DNA of 21,035 nt from Clostridia bacterium. Lineage in GTDB: Bacteria; Bacillota_A; Clostridia; Oscillospirales; Acutalibacteraceae. The notes under the pieces were generated by a model. It saw nothing but the letters and a program-made list of their open reading frames with translations, had not been told where the DNA came from and did not search any database. The stretch spans positions 1 through 21,035 of the forward strand of contig JAILQN010000205.1 in assembly GCA_024699005.1 (NCBI GenBank), in the 5' to 3' direction. The position numbers and the translations under genes were made by a program. Every line of letters starts with the position of its first letter. The first letter of the stretch is position 1. This document shows, in pieces, positions 1 to 9,675 of the stretch.

Positions 1-22
1 CCCGGTCTTCCGGATGGTGTTG

Positions 23-2035
23 TCACTCTGCTTTTTCGTACGTCGTATACGTAAAGTACTTGTATCCCAGAGGATTGGTGTAGAATCCCTTCAGGTGGGG
101 ATCGATCAGGAACGCGTCGGTATAGTAGTAGATCGGGCAGACGCAGCCGGTGGACATCAGCATATCCTCGGCAAGGTGCATCAACTTGTAACGCGTCTCA
201 CGGTCTTTTGTGCGCCTGATCACGGAGATAAGCACGTCGTAGGTTTCCCCCCAGGTGCCGTTCTTGACCTTTACGTCGACGCCGTAGGGAGTGAGGTCGA
301 GATCATAGGCTTTGACGGACGAGTGCGCATAGGTGCCCAGCCCGGAGTCGTTGTTGCCGGACAGGCTGATCCACATATCAAGGAAGGTTATGGGATCGTT
401 GAAATCCGCGATCCAGCCGTTGCGCGCCAGAGTAAAATCACCGTGTTCTATGACGGTTCGATAATCGTCCCATCCCTCCTCGCGCAGTTCGACGGCTATG
501 CCGTATTTCGCAAGCGTATCACGGATATACTCGGCTATAGCCTGATGAGCGGACGAGGAGTTGTACAGATATTTAAGCGTCGGGAAATCGGTGAACGTTT
601 CGGCGGCGTCATCCCAGCCGTAATACTTTTTGAGTATTTCTATCGCTTTATCGCGATTGTCTGCCGCTGCTTCCGGCGACACGTCGTAATAACCCGTAAA
701 CCCGTCGTTATTGCCGGCGTGCAGATAAAACTCGGTGCCGTCAGCGTCGGTTACGCCGGTGGAAACGAAGGTCGAAGCGGGAGCCTGACCGATCCCGGCG
801 ACGTTTTCCACTATATAAGTCCTGTCGATCAGCAGAGCGATCGCACGGCGTATCTCCGCTTTTGCCTTCTCCGCCGCGGCGCCGGAAAGGCCGCTGCCCT
901 CCGGCAGGATCTCCGCGTTCACGTTCCAGTTGAAATAATACGTGCCGAGCTCACCCATCGTGCGGAACGCGCCCGGGAAAGCCATCTGCGCCGCCGGAGT
1001 CACCTCGTCGGCGAAAACCAGTTCTTCCTCCTGGAATTTATCAAAGATGTACTCTTCATCCTCGCTCATCAGGAAACGGATCTCATTCATGGTGACGTTG
1101 ACGGCGTCGGGGTGAGCTGCGTTTCTGACGACGGTGATCGACGCGTCATGATTCCACTCCGAAAGTACATACCTGCCGTTGCAGACGAAGGTTTCGGCTT
1201 TATATCCCCATTCCGGATTTGCGGCGACGTCCGCACGCACCGGGAAGAAGACGGGACAGGCTGTCAGCTCGTTCCAGTACGGCACGTCGTTCATAAGTGT
1301 GACCTTAATGGTTTTGTCGTTGACTGCGACAACGTTCAGCTTAGCGTCGGGATTTGCGGGAGTCCCGTCCATAAGCAGATCGTTCATTTTGCCGTAGCCG
1401 TCTATGACGTCGAGCATATAGCCGTATCCGGCATCGGTGACAGGAGATGCCGCGCGGTTCCACGCGAATACGAAATCCCCGGCGGTGACGGGTTTGCCGT
1501 CGGACCATTTGAGCCCGTCGCGCAGCACGTAAGTATACGTAACGGTGCCGTCATCGTTCTCCGCGCGATCCGGAAGCGCCTTCGCGGCGTCCGGCAACAC
1601 GACCGGATGTCCGGCATCGTCCACGCTCCAGCGGGTAAGACCGGAGAACAGATGGCAGAGAACAGAAGCGCTGTCCGTGCTTACGCTGTATACCGGATCA
1701 AGCGAACCCGGATCCGTCCCGAGACAGACGGTTATAGAGGACGACTCCAGCGGTATACTTGCTTCGAGCTTCGCGCTGATGCGCAGCGTGGCCCTGGCAT
1801 CGTCCGCCAGGATCTGCCCGTCGCCGTTCAGATCAGCCAGCCGGAAATCCTCGCTGCCCGGCGCAGGGGCGGGATCGAGCTTCGCGCTCATGCGCAGGAT
1901 CTGCCTGGCTTCGCTCGCGATGATCTTGCCGTCCCGGTCGAGGTCGCCTTTGAACAGAGCGACCGCCGAACCGGTGAATACCGTCAGGGTCAGCAGAACA
2001 GCGACTGTAAGTGCTATAGCTATGCATCTTCTCAT
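23..2035 (-). CDS. Secreted peptide-type ABC solute-binding protein with N-terminal dockerin
   Basis: 670 aa. Residues 1-27 form a signal peptide (MRR, hydrophobic core, GSAVAL) with no lipobox cysteine; the only early Cys is residue 4, before the hydrophobic core. Residues 30-91 hold two dockerin type I-like calcium repeats (GDLDRDGKIIASEARQILR and ADLNGDGQILADDARATLR), each with the D-x-D/N-x-D-G spacing and the LR-x-SAKL tail. From about residue 102 the rest reads as an SBP_bac_5/OppA fold (GTDPGSLDPVYS, LRDGLKWSDGKPVTAGDF, and a late YYYTDAFLIDPHLKGFYTNP). It probably binds oligopeptides or a related solute outside the cell. No permease or ATPase genes are visible, though the window ends just beyond its stop. 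Start chosen at ATG 2035 with AAAGGAAG about 6 nt upstream. No good promoter lies immediately upstream, so it may be read from the gene before it. The domain order (dockerin first, no lipid anchor) is unusual for a binding protein. Confidence 0.9.
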   Translation of the reverse strand: MRRCIAIALTVAVLLTLTVFTGSAVALFKGDLDRDGKIIASEARQILRMSAKLDPAPAPGSEDFRLADLNGDGQILADDARATLRISAKLEASIPLESSSITVCLGTDPGSLDPVYSVSTDSASVLCHLFSGLTRWSVDDAGHPVVLPDAAKALPDRAENDDGTVTYTYVLRDGLKWSDGKPVTAGDFVFAWNRAASPVTDAGYGYMLDVIDGYGKMNDLLMDGTPANPDAKLNVVAVNDKTIKVTLMNDVPYWNELTACPVFFPVRADVAANPEWGYKAETFVCNGRYVLSEWNHDASITVVRNAAHPDAVNVTMNEIRFLMSEDEEYIFDKFQEEELVFADEVTPAAQMAFPGAFRTMGELGTYYFNWNVNAEILPEGSGLSGAAAEKAKAEIRRAIALLIDRTYIVENVAGIGQAPASTFVSTGVTDADGTEFYLHAGNNDGFTGYYDVSPEAAADNRDKAIEILKKYYGWDDAAETFTDFPTLKYLYNSSSAHQAIAEYIRDTLAKYGIAVELREEGWDDYRTVIEHGDFTLARNGWIADFNDPITFLDMWISLSGNNDSGLGTYAHSSVKAYDLDLTPYGVDVKVKNGTWGETYDVLISVIRRTKDRETRYKLMHLAEDMLMSTGCVCPIYYYTDAFLIDPHLKGFYTNPLGYKYFTYTTYEKAE

Positions 2036-2079
2036 AAAAATCTTCCTTTCTGAGATATACCGTTCGGTTTTTTCAAAAG

Positions 2080-2122
2080 CTCAGGGGCTGTAAAAAAACA
2101 TGGTTTTTTTACAGCCCCTGAG
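2080..2122 (-). terminator. Perfect 20-bp inverted repeat between two surface-protein genes
   Basis: Arms 2080-2099 and 2103-2122 are exact reverse complements around a 3-nt loop (ATG on plus). The GC half (CAGGGGCTGT) is at the base and A7/T7 sits next to the loop. It begins 19 nt after the minus-strand stop at 2141 and ends 45 nt before the next start at 2035. A clear U-run after the stem is lacking, so it may be a partial terminator, an mRNA-stabilising 3' hairpin, or an attenuator controlling read-through to the dockerin gene. Confidence 0.55.
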
Positions 2123-2140
2123 TTATTTATTCACTGAGAA

Positions 2141-3928
2141 TCAATCCTCATCCTCGCCGTTCTTCTTCTTCTTCTTGACTATAAAGAACGTCACTCCGGC
2201 GATAGCGGCGATTCCGCCTATCACCGCGGCGCCGATCTCACCCGTCTGGGCGATGCCGCGGGAACCGGTCTCTGTGATATTGAACGTGGCGGACGCGGTG
2301 CCGGTATAATTGCCCTTGAAGGTAACCGTGGCGGTCGCCTGACCCAAAGCGGTGTTATTGGAATATGCTACCGTATAATCCCTGTCCTTTTTGAGCTTAT
2401 GCTTGCCGACGTAAACCTTTACTCTGGGAGTTATGGCGCTGCCGGTATGCTTCTGATCCGGGATGGGAGCTATGCAGGCGTCGCTGATGTCGGCAGGGCC
2501 GATCTCAAACGTACCGGAAATGGAACCGGTAAAGTTGTTGATGAAAACAGCTTTTATGCCGGCGGTGCCGACCTTGCGGTTATTGGTGTACTCAAATGTA
2601 TAGTCGACGCCCTCTTCAAGGTTCATGCTTTTGCCGTCAATGGTAACGCTTACAAGAGCGTCGGGAGTTACCGGTCTGCCGAAGGCGTAGGGCTGTTTGT
2701 CGATCTTGGCTATAGTACCCTGCGCGACGACAAAGGGCCTTATATTGAAATACTCTTTACGTACGCCTTCGTAGCTGCCCTTAAGGGTAATGATGACTGT
2801 TGCCTTGCCGACGTTGATGTTGTCCTTATATGTGACAGTGTAATCCTCGTTCTTTACAAGCTCGGTTGCGCCGTTGGTTATCTTAAGATCGGGTTCCTGA
2901 GCCTTGCCGTTGTAATATACGTCGCTTATACCGGTGATATTCAGAGTGTAGTTTGAGGATTTCGCGGAATTCGGCTCGCCGTCCTTTACTTTTTTGATCT
3001 GGAAAGTGACGGTTTTCGTGCCGGAATACGCACCCTTATAGGTAACCTTGACGATCGCGGTACCGACGTTGGTATTGTTTTTAAAGGAGACGTCATAATC
3101 TTCGTCGGGAACAAGGATCTCGCCGTCGCAGGTTATGGTGAGTTCCGGCTCTATCGCCTCGCCGGTGTAAGCCTGATCCGGGATCGGCGCTATGACCGCG
3201 CTTTTTGCGGCGAGCTTTTTGATAAGGAACTCCACCTTCTTTTCGCCTGCATAGTTTTTGAAGAATTCAACGGTCGCGTATGCGGTGCCGATATTCACGT
3301 TATTGGAATAAGTCACTACGTAGTCTGAGCCTTCCATAAGGGCTTCGCCGTTGAGGCTGACCGAAAGCGCGGGCTCGATCGCTTTGCCGGTGTAATTCTG
3401 AGCGGAGATCTCCTTGATCGTAACAGTTTTGGATATATCTCTCGCTACGATCCTGAACTTGAAGGATTCCTCTCCGAGCACCTGATAATCACCCTGGTAG
3501 GTGATCACAATAAGGGCTTTATCGGTGACGTCAACGTTGTTGTCGTACGTAACAACGTAATCCTTCTGCACCACGAGCTTTTTTTCCGAGGTCACGCCGT
3601 TCGCGTCCTTGACAAAATAGGTGATGTCAAGCGCAGGCTGGATCACATCGCCCGTATAGGTCTGTGCAGCTACTTTGCGTACCGAGTGAAGTTCGTCTTT
3701 TACATAGTAATTCGACGTTTCGGAACTGCTTGCGGGCGACTCTTCGGCGGGGGTTTCGCCTGAGGTTTCCGCATCGGCATCATCCTCGCCGTCGGCAAGG
3801 TCGATTACATCATCGCCGGCGTCGGGAGCGGGCACTTCATCCTCCTCTGCCGAAGCAAACATCGGCAGGCAGAACGCAAAAAGTAAAACAGCCGTTAAAA
3901 GCGCTATTGTTCTTTTGATCTTACTCAT
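2141..3928 (-). CDS. Repeat-rich cell-surface protein with LPXTG-like C-terminal anchor
   Basis: 595 aa from ATG 3928, which has GGAGGA 9 nt upstream; a longer reading to 3997 lacks a site and crosses the promoter. Residues 1-27 are a Sec signal peptide (ending FASA), followed by an acidic D/E/S/T-rich linker (28-75). Then come six tandem beta-type repeats of about 65-75 residues (roughly 84-160, 172-237, 246-312, 330-396, 405-476, 485-552). They share a YTG-x-(A/V)-I-x-P opening, a central DYTVTYSNN-x-NVGTA motif and an ending like VTFKGNYTGT-x-x-x-F-x-I. This pattern is common in clostridial surface proteins of the YDG/MBG-like Ig superfamily. The C-terminus has IAQTGE (559-564), a 20-residue hydrophobic stretch and KKKKK, the layout of a sortase signal with a non-standard motif. 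Likely a wall-attached stalk or adhesin; the ligand is unknown. Confidence 0.88.
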   Translation of the reverse strand: MSKIKRTIALLTAVLLFAFCLPMFASAEEDEVPAPDAGDDVIDLADGEDDADAETSGETPAEESPASSSETSNYYVKDELHSVRKVAAQTYTGDVIQPALDITYFVKDANGVTSEKKLVVQKDYVVTYDNNVDVTDKALIVITYQGDYQVLGEESFKFRIVARDISKTVTIKEISAQNYTGKAIEPALSVSLNGEALMEGSDYVVTYSNNVNIGTAYATVEFFKNYAGEKKVEFLIKKLAAKSAVIAPIPDQAYTGEAIEPELTITCDGEILVPDEDYDVSFKNNTNVGTAIVKVTYKGAYSGTKTVTFQIKKVKDGEPNSAKSSNYTLNITGISDVYYNGKAQEPDLKITNGATELVKNEDYTVTYKDNINVGKATVIITLKGSYEGVRKEYFNIRPFVVAQGTIAKIDKQPYAFGRPVTPDALVSVTIDGKSMNLEEGVDYTFEYTNNRKVGTAGIKAVFINNFTGSISGTFEIGPADISDACIAPIPDQKHTGSAITPRVKVYVGKHKLKKDRDYTVAYSNNTALGQATATVTFKGNYTGTASATFNITETGSRGIAQTGEIGAAVIGGIAAIAGVTFFIVKKKKKNGEDED

Positions 3929-3968
3929 ATACTTTGTTCCTCCAATAATCCCTGAGTATACATCAGAT

Positions 3969-3997
3969 ATTTTAAACCATAATACGTGTATTGTCAA
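3969..3997 (-). promoter_or_regulatory. Sigma-A-type promoter for the repeat-rich surface protein
   Basis: Read on the minus strand: TTGACA (3997-3992), a 17-bp spacer, TAAAAT (3974-3969). The start codon at 3928 follows with a leader of about 35 nt and a GGAGGA ribosome site. A consensus -35 suggests strong expression. Confidence 0.85.
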
Positions 3998-4035
3998 GCT
4001 TTATTTAAGAAAAATCTCAAAAAAGCACAATATAA

Positions 4036-4061
4036 TGCGGTCCGTATGGAAACGAACCGCA
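4036..4061 (-). terminator. Stem-loop downstream of the pyrophosphatase gene
   Basis: Ten-base-pair stem TGCGGTCCGT / ACGAACCGCA (one G-U pair) with a 6-nt loop at 4046-4051. On the minus strand it is followed by TTATATTGTGCTTTTTT. It lies between the end of the pyrophosphatase gene and the promoter of the next gene, as expected for a transcription end. A second GC-only hairpin (arms 4107-4113 and 4120-4126) lies between it and the stop codon. Confidence 0.6.
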
Positions 4062-4136
4062 GAATTTTGAAAAATTATAAACACCGGGGTGATTTCAGCG
4101 GGTTCGGCGCGCGTGAAGTCGCGCGCGCTGCCGTTA

Positions 4137-6215
<2,079 letters not shown>

Positions 6216-6248
6216 TGATAATCCCCCTAATAGTTTTCTTAAAATGAT

Positions 6249-6277
6249 ATTATAAACCTGTTTTTGTCGGATTGCAA
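6249..6277 (-). promoter_or_regulatory. Sigma-A-type promoter for hppA
   Basis: Read on the minus strand: TTGCAA (6277-6272), 17-bp spacer, TATAAT (6254-6249), 33 nt before the hppA start codon. The -35 box forms one end of a perfect dyad, described separately. Confidence 0.8.
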
Positions 6278-6289
6278 TAACTATTGCAA
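6272..6289. promoter_or_regulatory. Perfect dyad over the hppA -35 box, candidate operator
   Basis: TTGCAATA-AC-TATTGCAA: 8-bp arms with a 2-bp centre, exact on both strands. One arm is the -35 hexamer and the other lies just upstream of it. The size and symmetry fit a dimeric regulator, and the position would suit either a repressor or a class II-type activator. The regulator is not identified. Confidence 0.5.
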
Positions 6290-6314
6290 TATTTTTATCG
6301 ATTTTTATACAAAC

Positions 6315-8033
6315 TCAGTGCTGCGTCGCAAGCCCCACGGCTTCCCCGGCAGCGCAGATATCCCGTTCACTTGTGTCAACGCCGATGCGGCCCGAATTTT
6401 CGGCGGCTTCCTGTCTCAGAAGTTCGATCGCGCTCAGATTATCTACAGGCGCGTCGCTTAAGGGACAGAGCGGCTCCTTGTTCTCAAAGACGCTGCCCGG
6501 AACCGTAGCGTTGTAATTCGAGGTGCAGACGCGGTACGTCTTCGTTTCGTCGTTCACGTTCACCGCCGTCCCGTCGGAAAGCGTGATGCCGGTGATCTTT
6601 ATTTCGGGCTCTTCCGCAGTGCCGCTGTTTTCATAAGTGAAGGTCAGGCCGCTCATCTGGTCTCCGAAGCTCTGGTCGGCATAGCCGTCGGCGATCTGCC
6701 GCGCAAGCTCTTTGCCGGTGACCTCGTAAACGAGCCAGGAATTGCCGAAGGGCAGCATGGAGTAGACGTCGCCCGCGGTGATAAGACGCCGGTCCTCCCC
6801 CTCCGGGACGGTGAAACTCGTGCGGATGCCGCCGGTGTTATAGAACGCCGCGACGGTGCCGTAAGATGCGGTCTCACGAAGCATGAGCCCCGTGACCCAG
6901 TTTCCGCCGCTGGTCGTTTTGCCGCTGACCACGCCCCGGTTTTCAACTGAAGTGTCAATAAACCCGAGCGTCTCGTTCATGTCGTCGCTGACGGCTTCCC
7001 ACGCGGCGCGGGAGATCGCGAGCACCGCAGAGTCCAGATTATCCGCGTTTCCGGGCGAGTCGTAAAGCAGATCCGGGTTGTCTCTGATATCCACGGTCTG
7101 CGGGTCCTCGATCCGCACGCTGCCGTCCGTGCCGATCACCATGGTGGCGCAGGCGTAGCCCTTCGCGTATTCCTTGGGCTGGATATAGGCGACGCCGCTG
7201 TCCGCCACGCCGGCTATCCCGTCGTGCACATGCCCGCCCGCGACGAGCTGCACGTCCGCGGGGTCCAGCGCCTCGGCGACGGTCACGGGCATCTCATGAG
7301 CCAGAACGATAGTCGCGTCCGGTTTTTCCGCCTCGTTGATCTCCCGGACCCTGTCCGCGAACTCGGAGAGGTCGCCGCGGATCTCGTAGGGCGCGATCTT
7401 TTCGGTCATGATATCTCCGGAATAGTCCGGGATATAACCGATCAACGCGATCCTGAGTCCCGCTTTTTCCGCGATCACGTAATCGCGGGTAAAGGACACG
7501 CGCTCATGCGTTTCGGCGGAACAGAGCGTGGCGGCTATTACCGGGATATCCGGATCCCCTTTGAAATCGCCCATCTCGTAGGCGGGCACGGTCGCTTTGG
7601 CGTCGGCGGCGTAGGATGTGACGCTCCAGTCGAATTCATGGTTCCCCAGCGAGACGGCGTCGTAGCGCATCGCGTCCATCGCCGCGCGTATCGCCGCGCC
7701 GAAGGTCATGTTGGAGAGCGGAAGCCCCTGATACAGGTCGCCGCTGTCCAGCAGAAGAACGTCGTCGTAAGCGCCGTCGGTCTTCGCCTTGTTTACAAGA
7801 TTTGCGATATACGCCAGACGGTACTGGAAAGTCTCCTCTTCGCCCGACGAAGTATCCATGATATATCCGTGGATATCGCTCGTTTCGAATATGCGTATCA
7901 CCGCCGCCTGACCGTCCGCCGGTAGCGAAGGCGCGGTTGAATCCTCCGCCGTTTCGGACACCTTCGCGCAGGAGCTCAGCAGCACGGCCGCCACAAGCAG
8001 CGCGGAAATCAAAATGATCTTTGCTTTTTTCAT
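6315..8033 (-). CDS. Lipoprotein 5'-nucleotidase/2',3'-cyclic phosphodiesterase (UshA-like)
   Basis: 572 aa from ATG 8033. A lipoprotein signal with lipobox LLSSC (Cys22) predicts attachment to the outer face of the membrane. The N-terminal metallophosphatase domain shows the full metal set: D53 and H55 (TSDIHGY), D96 (LLLDSGDLYQG), N131-H132 (SLGNHEFDW), H246 (LAHEMPV), H268 and H270 (AGGHVHD). The C-terminal 5'-nucleotidase domain has FYNTGGIRTSF and the GDVYSMLPFGNSW block. It probably dephosphorylates extracellular nucleotides for nucleoside and phosphate salvage. An in-frame GTG at 8069 overlaps the comM stop, but the signal peptide begins at 8033. The closeness (32 nt) suggests co-transcription with comM. 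The ribosome site before 8033 is weak, so translational coupling is possible. Confidence 0.92.
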   Translation of the reverse strand: MKKAKIILISALLVAAVLLSSCAKVSETAEDSTAPSLPADGQAAVIRIFETSDIHGYIMDTSSGEEETFQYRLAYIANLVNKAKTDGAYDDVLLLDSGDLYQGLPLSNMTFGAAIRAAMDAMRYDAVSLGNHEFDWSVTSYAADAKATVPAYEMGDFKGDPDIPVIAATLCSAETHERVSFTRDYVIAEKAGLRIALIGYIPDYSGDIMTEKIAPYEIRGDLSEFADRVREINEAEKPDATIVLAHEMPVTVAEALDPADVQLVAGGHVHDGIAGVADSGVAYIQPKEYAKGYACATMVIGTDGSVRIEDPQTVDIRDNPDLLYDSPGNADNLDSAVLAISRAAWEAVSDDMNETLGFIDTSVENRGVVSGKTTSGGNWVTGLMLRETASYGTVAAFYNTGGIRTSFTVPEGEDRRLITAGDVYSMLPFGNSWLVYEVTGKELARQIADGYADQSFGDQMSGLTFTYENSGTAEEPEIKITGITLSDGTAVNVNDETKTYRVCTSNYNATVPGSVFENKEPLCPLSDAPVDNLSAIELLRQEAAENSGRIGVDTSERDICAAGEAVGLATQH

Positions 8034-8065
8034 GGTTTTCCGTTCTGTCATTTGCCTTATCGTCT

Positions 8066-9598
8066 TCACCCTGCCCAGAATTTCCTGTCCAGGCTCCTGT
8101 ATTGTATTGCTTCCGAGATATGCTTCACGTCTATCTTTTCGGCGCCGTCAAGGTCCGCTATGGTACGCGAGACCCTTAAAATCTTGTCGTACGCCCTGCC
8201 GGACAGGCCCAGTCTGTCGAACGCGCCGGCGATCAGCTTTTCCGCGGCGGGAGTCAGAGTGCAGAACTGCCTTGTCATATTCGCGCTCATGCCGGCGTTG
8301 CAGGTGACGCCCGTTCCTGCAAAGCGCTTTGTCTGGATGTTCCTCGCGGCGTTCACCCTCTTCCGGATAACAGCGGAGGGCTCTCCCTTTTCGCTGTCGG
8401 ACAGCTCGGTATAGGACATGGACGATACCTCGATATGTATATCCAGCCTGTCCAGAAGCGGTCCGGAGATCCTTGACATATACTTCTGCGGCGCGCCGGG
8501 TGGGCAGGTGCATTGGCGTCTCGAATCGCCGAAATAGCCGCAGGGACAGGGATTGGACGCCGCCACGAGCATAATGGAGCAGGGATAGGTCAGTCTGCCC
8601 GCCACGCGCGAAACGGTCACGCAGCCGTCCTCCAGCGGCTGGCGCAGAGCCTCCAGCGCCGTCTTGTTGAATTCCGGCAGCTCGTCCAGGAACAGCACTC
8701 CGTTGTGCGCAAGGGAAACCTCACCCGGCCGGGGGATCGCTCCGCCGCCGGTGAGCCCTTGCGGGGAGACCGTGTGATGCGGCGAGCGGAACGGTCTTGC
8801 CGTTATCAGCGAGCCCTCGTTTTTCAGAAGTCCCGCCACGGAAAATACCTTGGTGGTCTCCAGAGCCTCCTCAAAGGTCATATCCGGCAGTATGGTAGGC
8901 AGACGCTTGGCGAGCATGCTTTTCCCCGAGCCGGGCGGACCTATCATCATGACGTTGTGACCGCCTGCCGCCGCCACCTCCAGGGCGCGCTTTGCTCTCT
9001 GCTGCCCCCTGACGTCGGCGAAATCCACGGAATAATCCCCTCCGCGTTTTCTGACGAACGGCGCGGGCACGAGCGGAGCTACCGGATTCCCGCCCCGCAG
9101 ATGCTCCAGAAGCTGACCGACCGTAGACACCGGGTAAAGCTCTATGCCGTCCACAACGCCCGCCTCGGCGGAGTTGCCGGCGGGGAAAAACAGCCGGCGG
9201 ATCTTCAGTCGCCGCGCCTCCAGCGCCATGGGCAGGACGCCGTTTATATGCCGCACCTCGCCGTTCATGGATAATTCGCCGATAAGCGCCGCATCGGAAA
9301 GCTCCGCCCGCAGCTGTCCGGTCGCCGCAAGCATACCTACGAACATCGGCAGATCGTAGATCGGTCCCTCCTTGCGGATATCCGCCGGAGCAAGATTAAC
9401 GGAGATCTTTTTGTTGTCCGGATAGCCGTATCCGGAGTTTATTATTGACGAGCGCACCCTGACGCGCGACTCCGTGACGGCGGCGTCCGGAAGACCGACG
9501 ACTACCACCGCCGACTTACCCTCCGATACGTCCGTCTCGACAGTGACCGGAAACGCGTTCATCCCCAGAACGCCCAAGCTTTTAATAGACGAATACAT
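8066..9598 (-). CDS. comM: YifB/ComM-family Mg-chelatase-like AAA+ ATPase
   Basis: 510 aa, normal length. The N-terminus (about 20-170) is the Lon-protease-like ChlI fold with the typical VVVVGLPDAAVTESRVRVRS opening. The central AAA+ domain starts at VDFADVRGQQRAKRALE and has Walker A GPPGSGKSML, Walker B GVLFLDELPEF and the RPFRSPHHT block. A Cys cluster (NPCPCGYFGD followed by CTCPPG) and the Mg-chelatase C-terminal helical domain follow. In Gram-negative relatives ComM is a hexameric helicase that promotes branch migration during natural transformation; its role in Clostridia is not established. The start matches the family, yet no Shine-Dalgarno sequence precedes it: the 40 nt upstream consist of a word-repeat tract and AT-rich sequence. 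It lies downstream of nadA on the same strand (77-nt gap). Confidence 0.95.
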   Translation of the reverse strand: MYSSIKSLGVLGMNAFPVTVETDVSEGKSAVVVVGLPDAAVTESRVRVRSSIINSGYGYPDNKKISVNLAPADIRKEGPIYDLPMFVGMLAATGQLRAELSDAALIGELSMNGEVRHINGVLPMALEARRLKIRRLFFPAGNSAEAGVVDGIELYPVSTVGQLLEHLRGGNPVAPLVPAPFVRKRGGDYSVDFADVRGQQRAKRALEVAAAGGHNVMMIGPPGSGKSMLAKRLPTILPDMTFEEALETTKVFSVAGLLKNEGSLITARPFRSPHHTVSPQGLTGGGAIPRPGEVSLAHNGVLFLDELPEFNKTALEALRQPLEDGCVTVSRVAGRLTYPCSIMLVAASNPCPCGYFGDSRRQCTCPPGAPQKYMSRISGPLLDRLDIHIEVSSMSYTELSDSEKGEPSAVIRKRVNAARNIQTKRFAGTGVTCNAGMSANMTRQFCTLTPAAEKLIAGAFDRLGLSGRAYDKILRVSRTIADLDGAEKIDVKHISEAIQYRSLDRKFWAG

Positions 9599-9620
9599 TT
9601 TTTATATAATCAAAACCGCA

Positions 9621-9673
9621 ATTATTCATTATTCATTCTTCAATATTCATTATTCATTTAGCGGCGAAGCCGC
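9621..9673 (-). repeat. Intergenic word-repeat element, copy A (TGAATAA type) with hairpin
   Basis: Read on the minus strand: a GCGGC-TTC-GCCGC hairpin (9673-9661) two nt past the nadA stop, then AATGAATAATGAATA, TTGAAGA and a second ATGAATAATGAATAATT, then GCGGTTTTGATTATAT leading to the comM start. The order and spelling of the words closely match copy D at 14.88 kb, which shows common origin and not simple AT-rich drift. The CATTTTYGC hairpin of the family is missing here. The GC hairpin may serve as the nadA 3' end. Confidence 0.75.
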
Positions 9674-9675
9674 AC

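Noticed and set aside
14..2053. 679-aa open frame on the plus strand opposite the solute-binding protein
   Set aside because: It is antisense to a clear dockerin/SBP gene, has no ribosome site and no recognisable domain; it is a by-product of GC-rich codon bias.
8067..8069. GTG start for the nucleotidase overlapping the comM stop
   Set aside because: It would place 12 charged residues before the lipoprotein signal; ATG 8033 gives a normal signal peptide. Coupling by the overlap is still possible.
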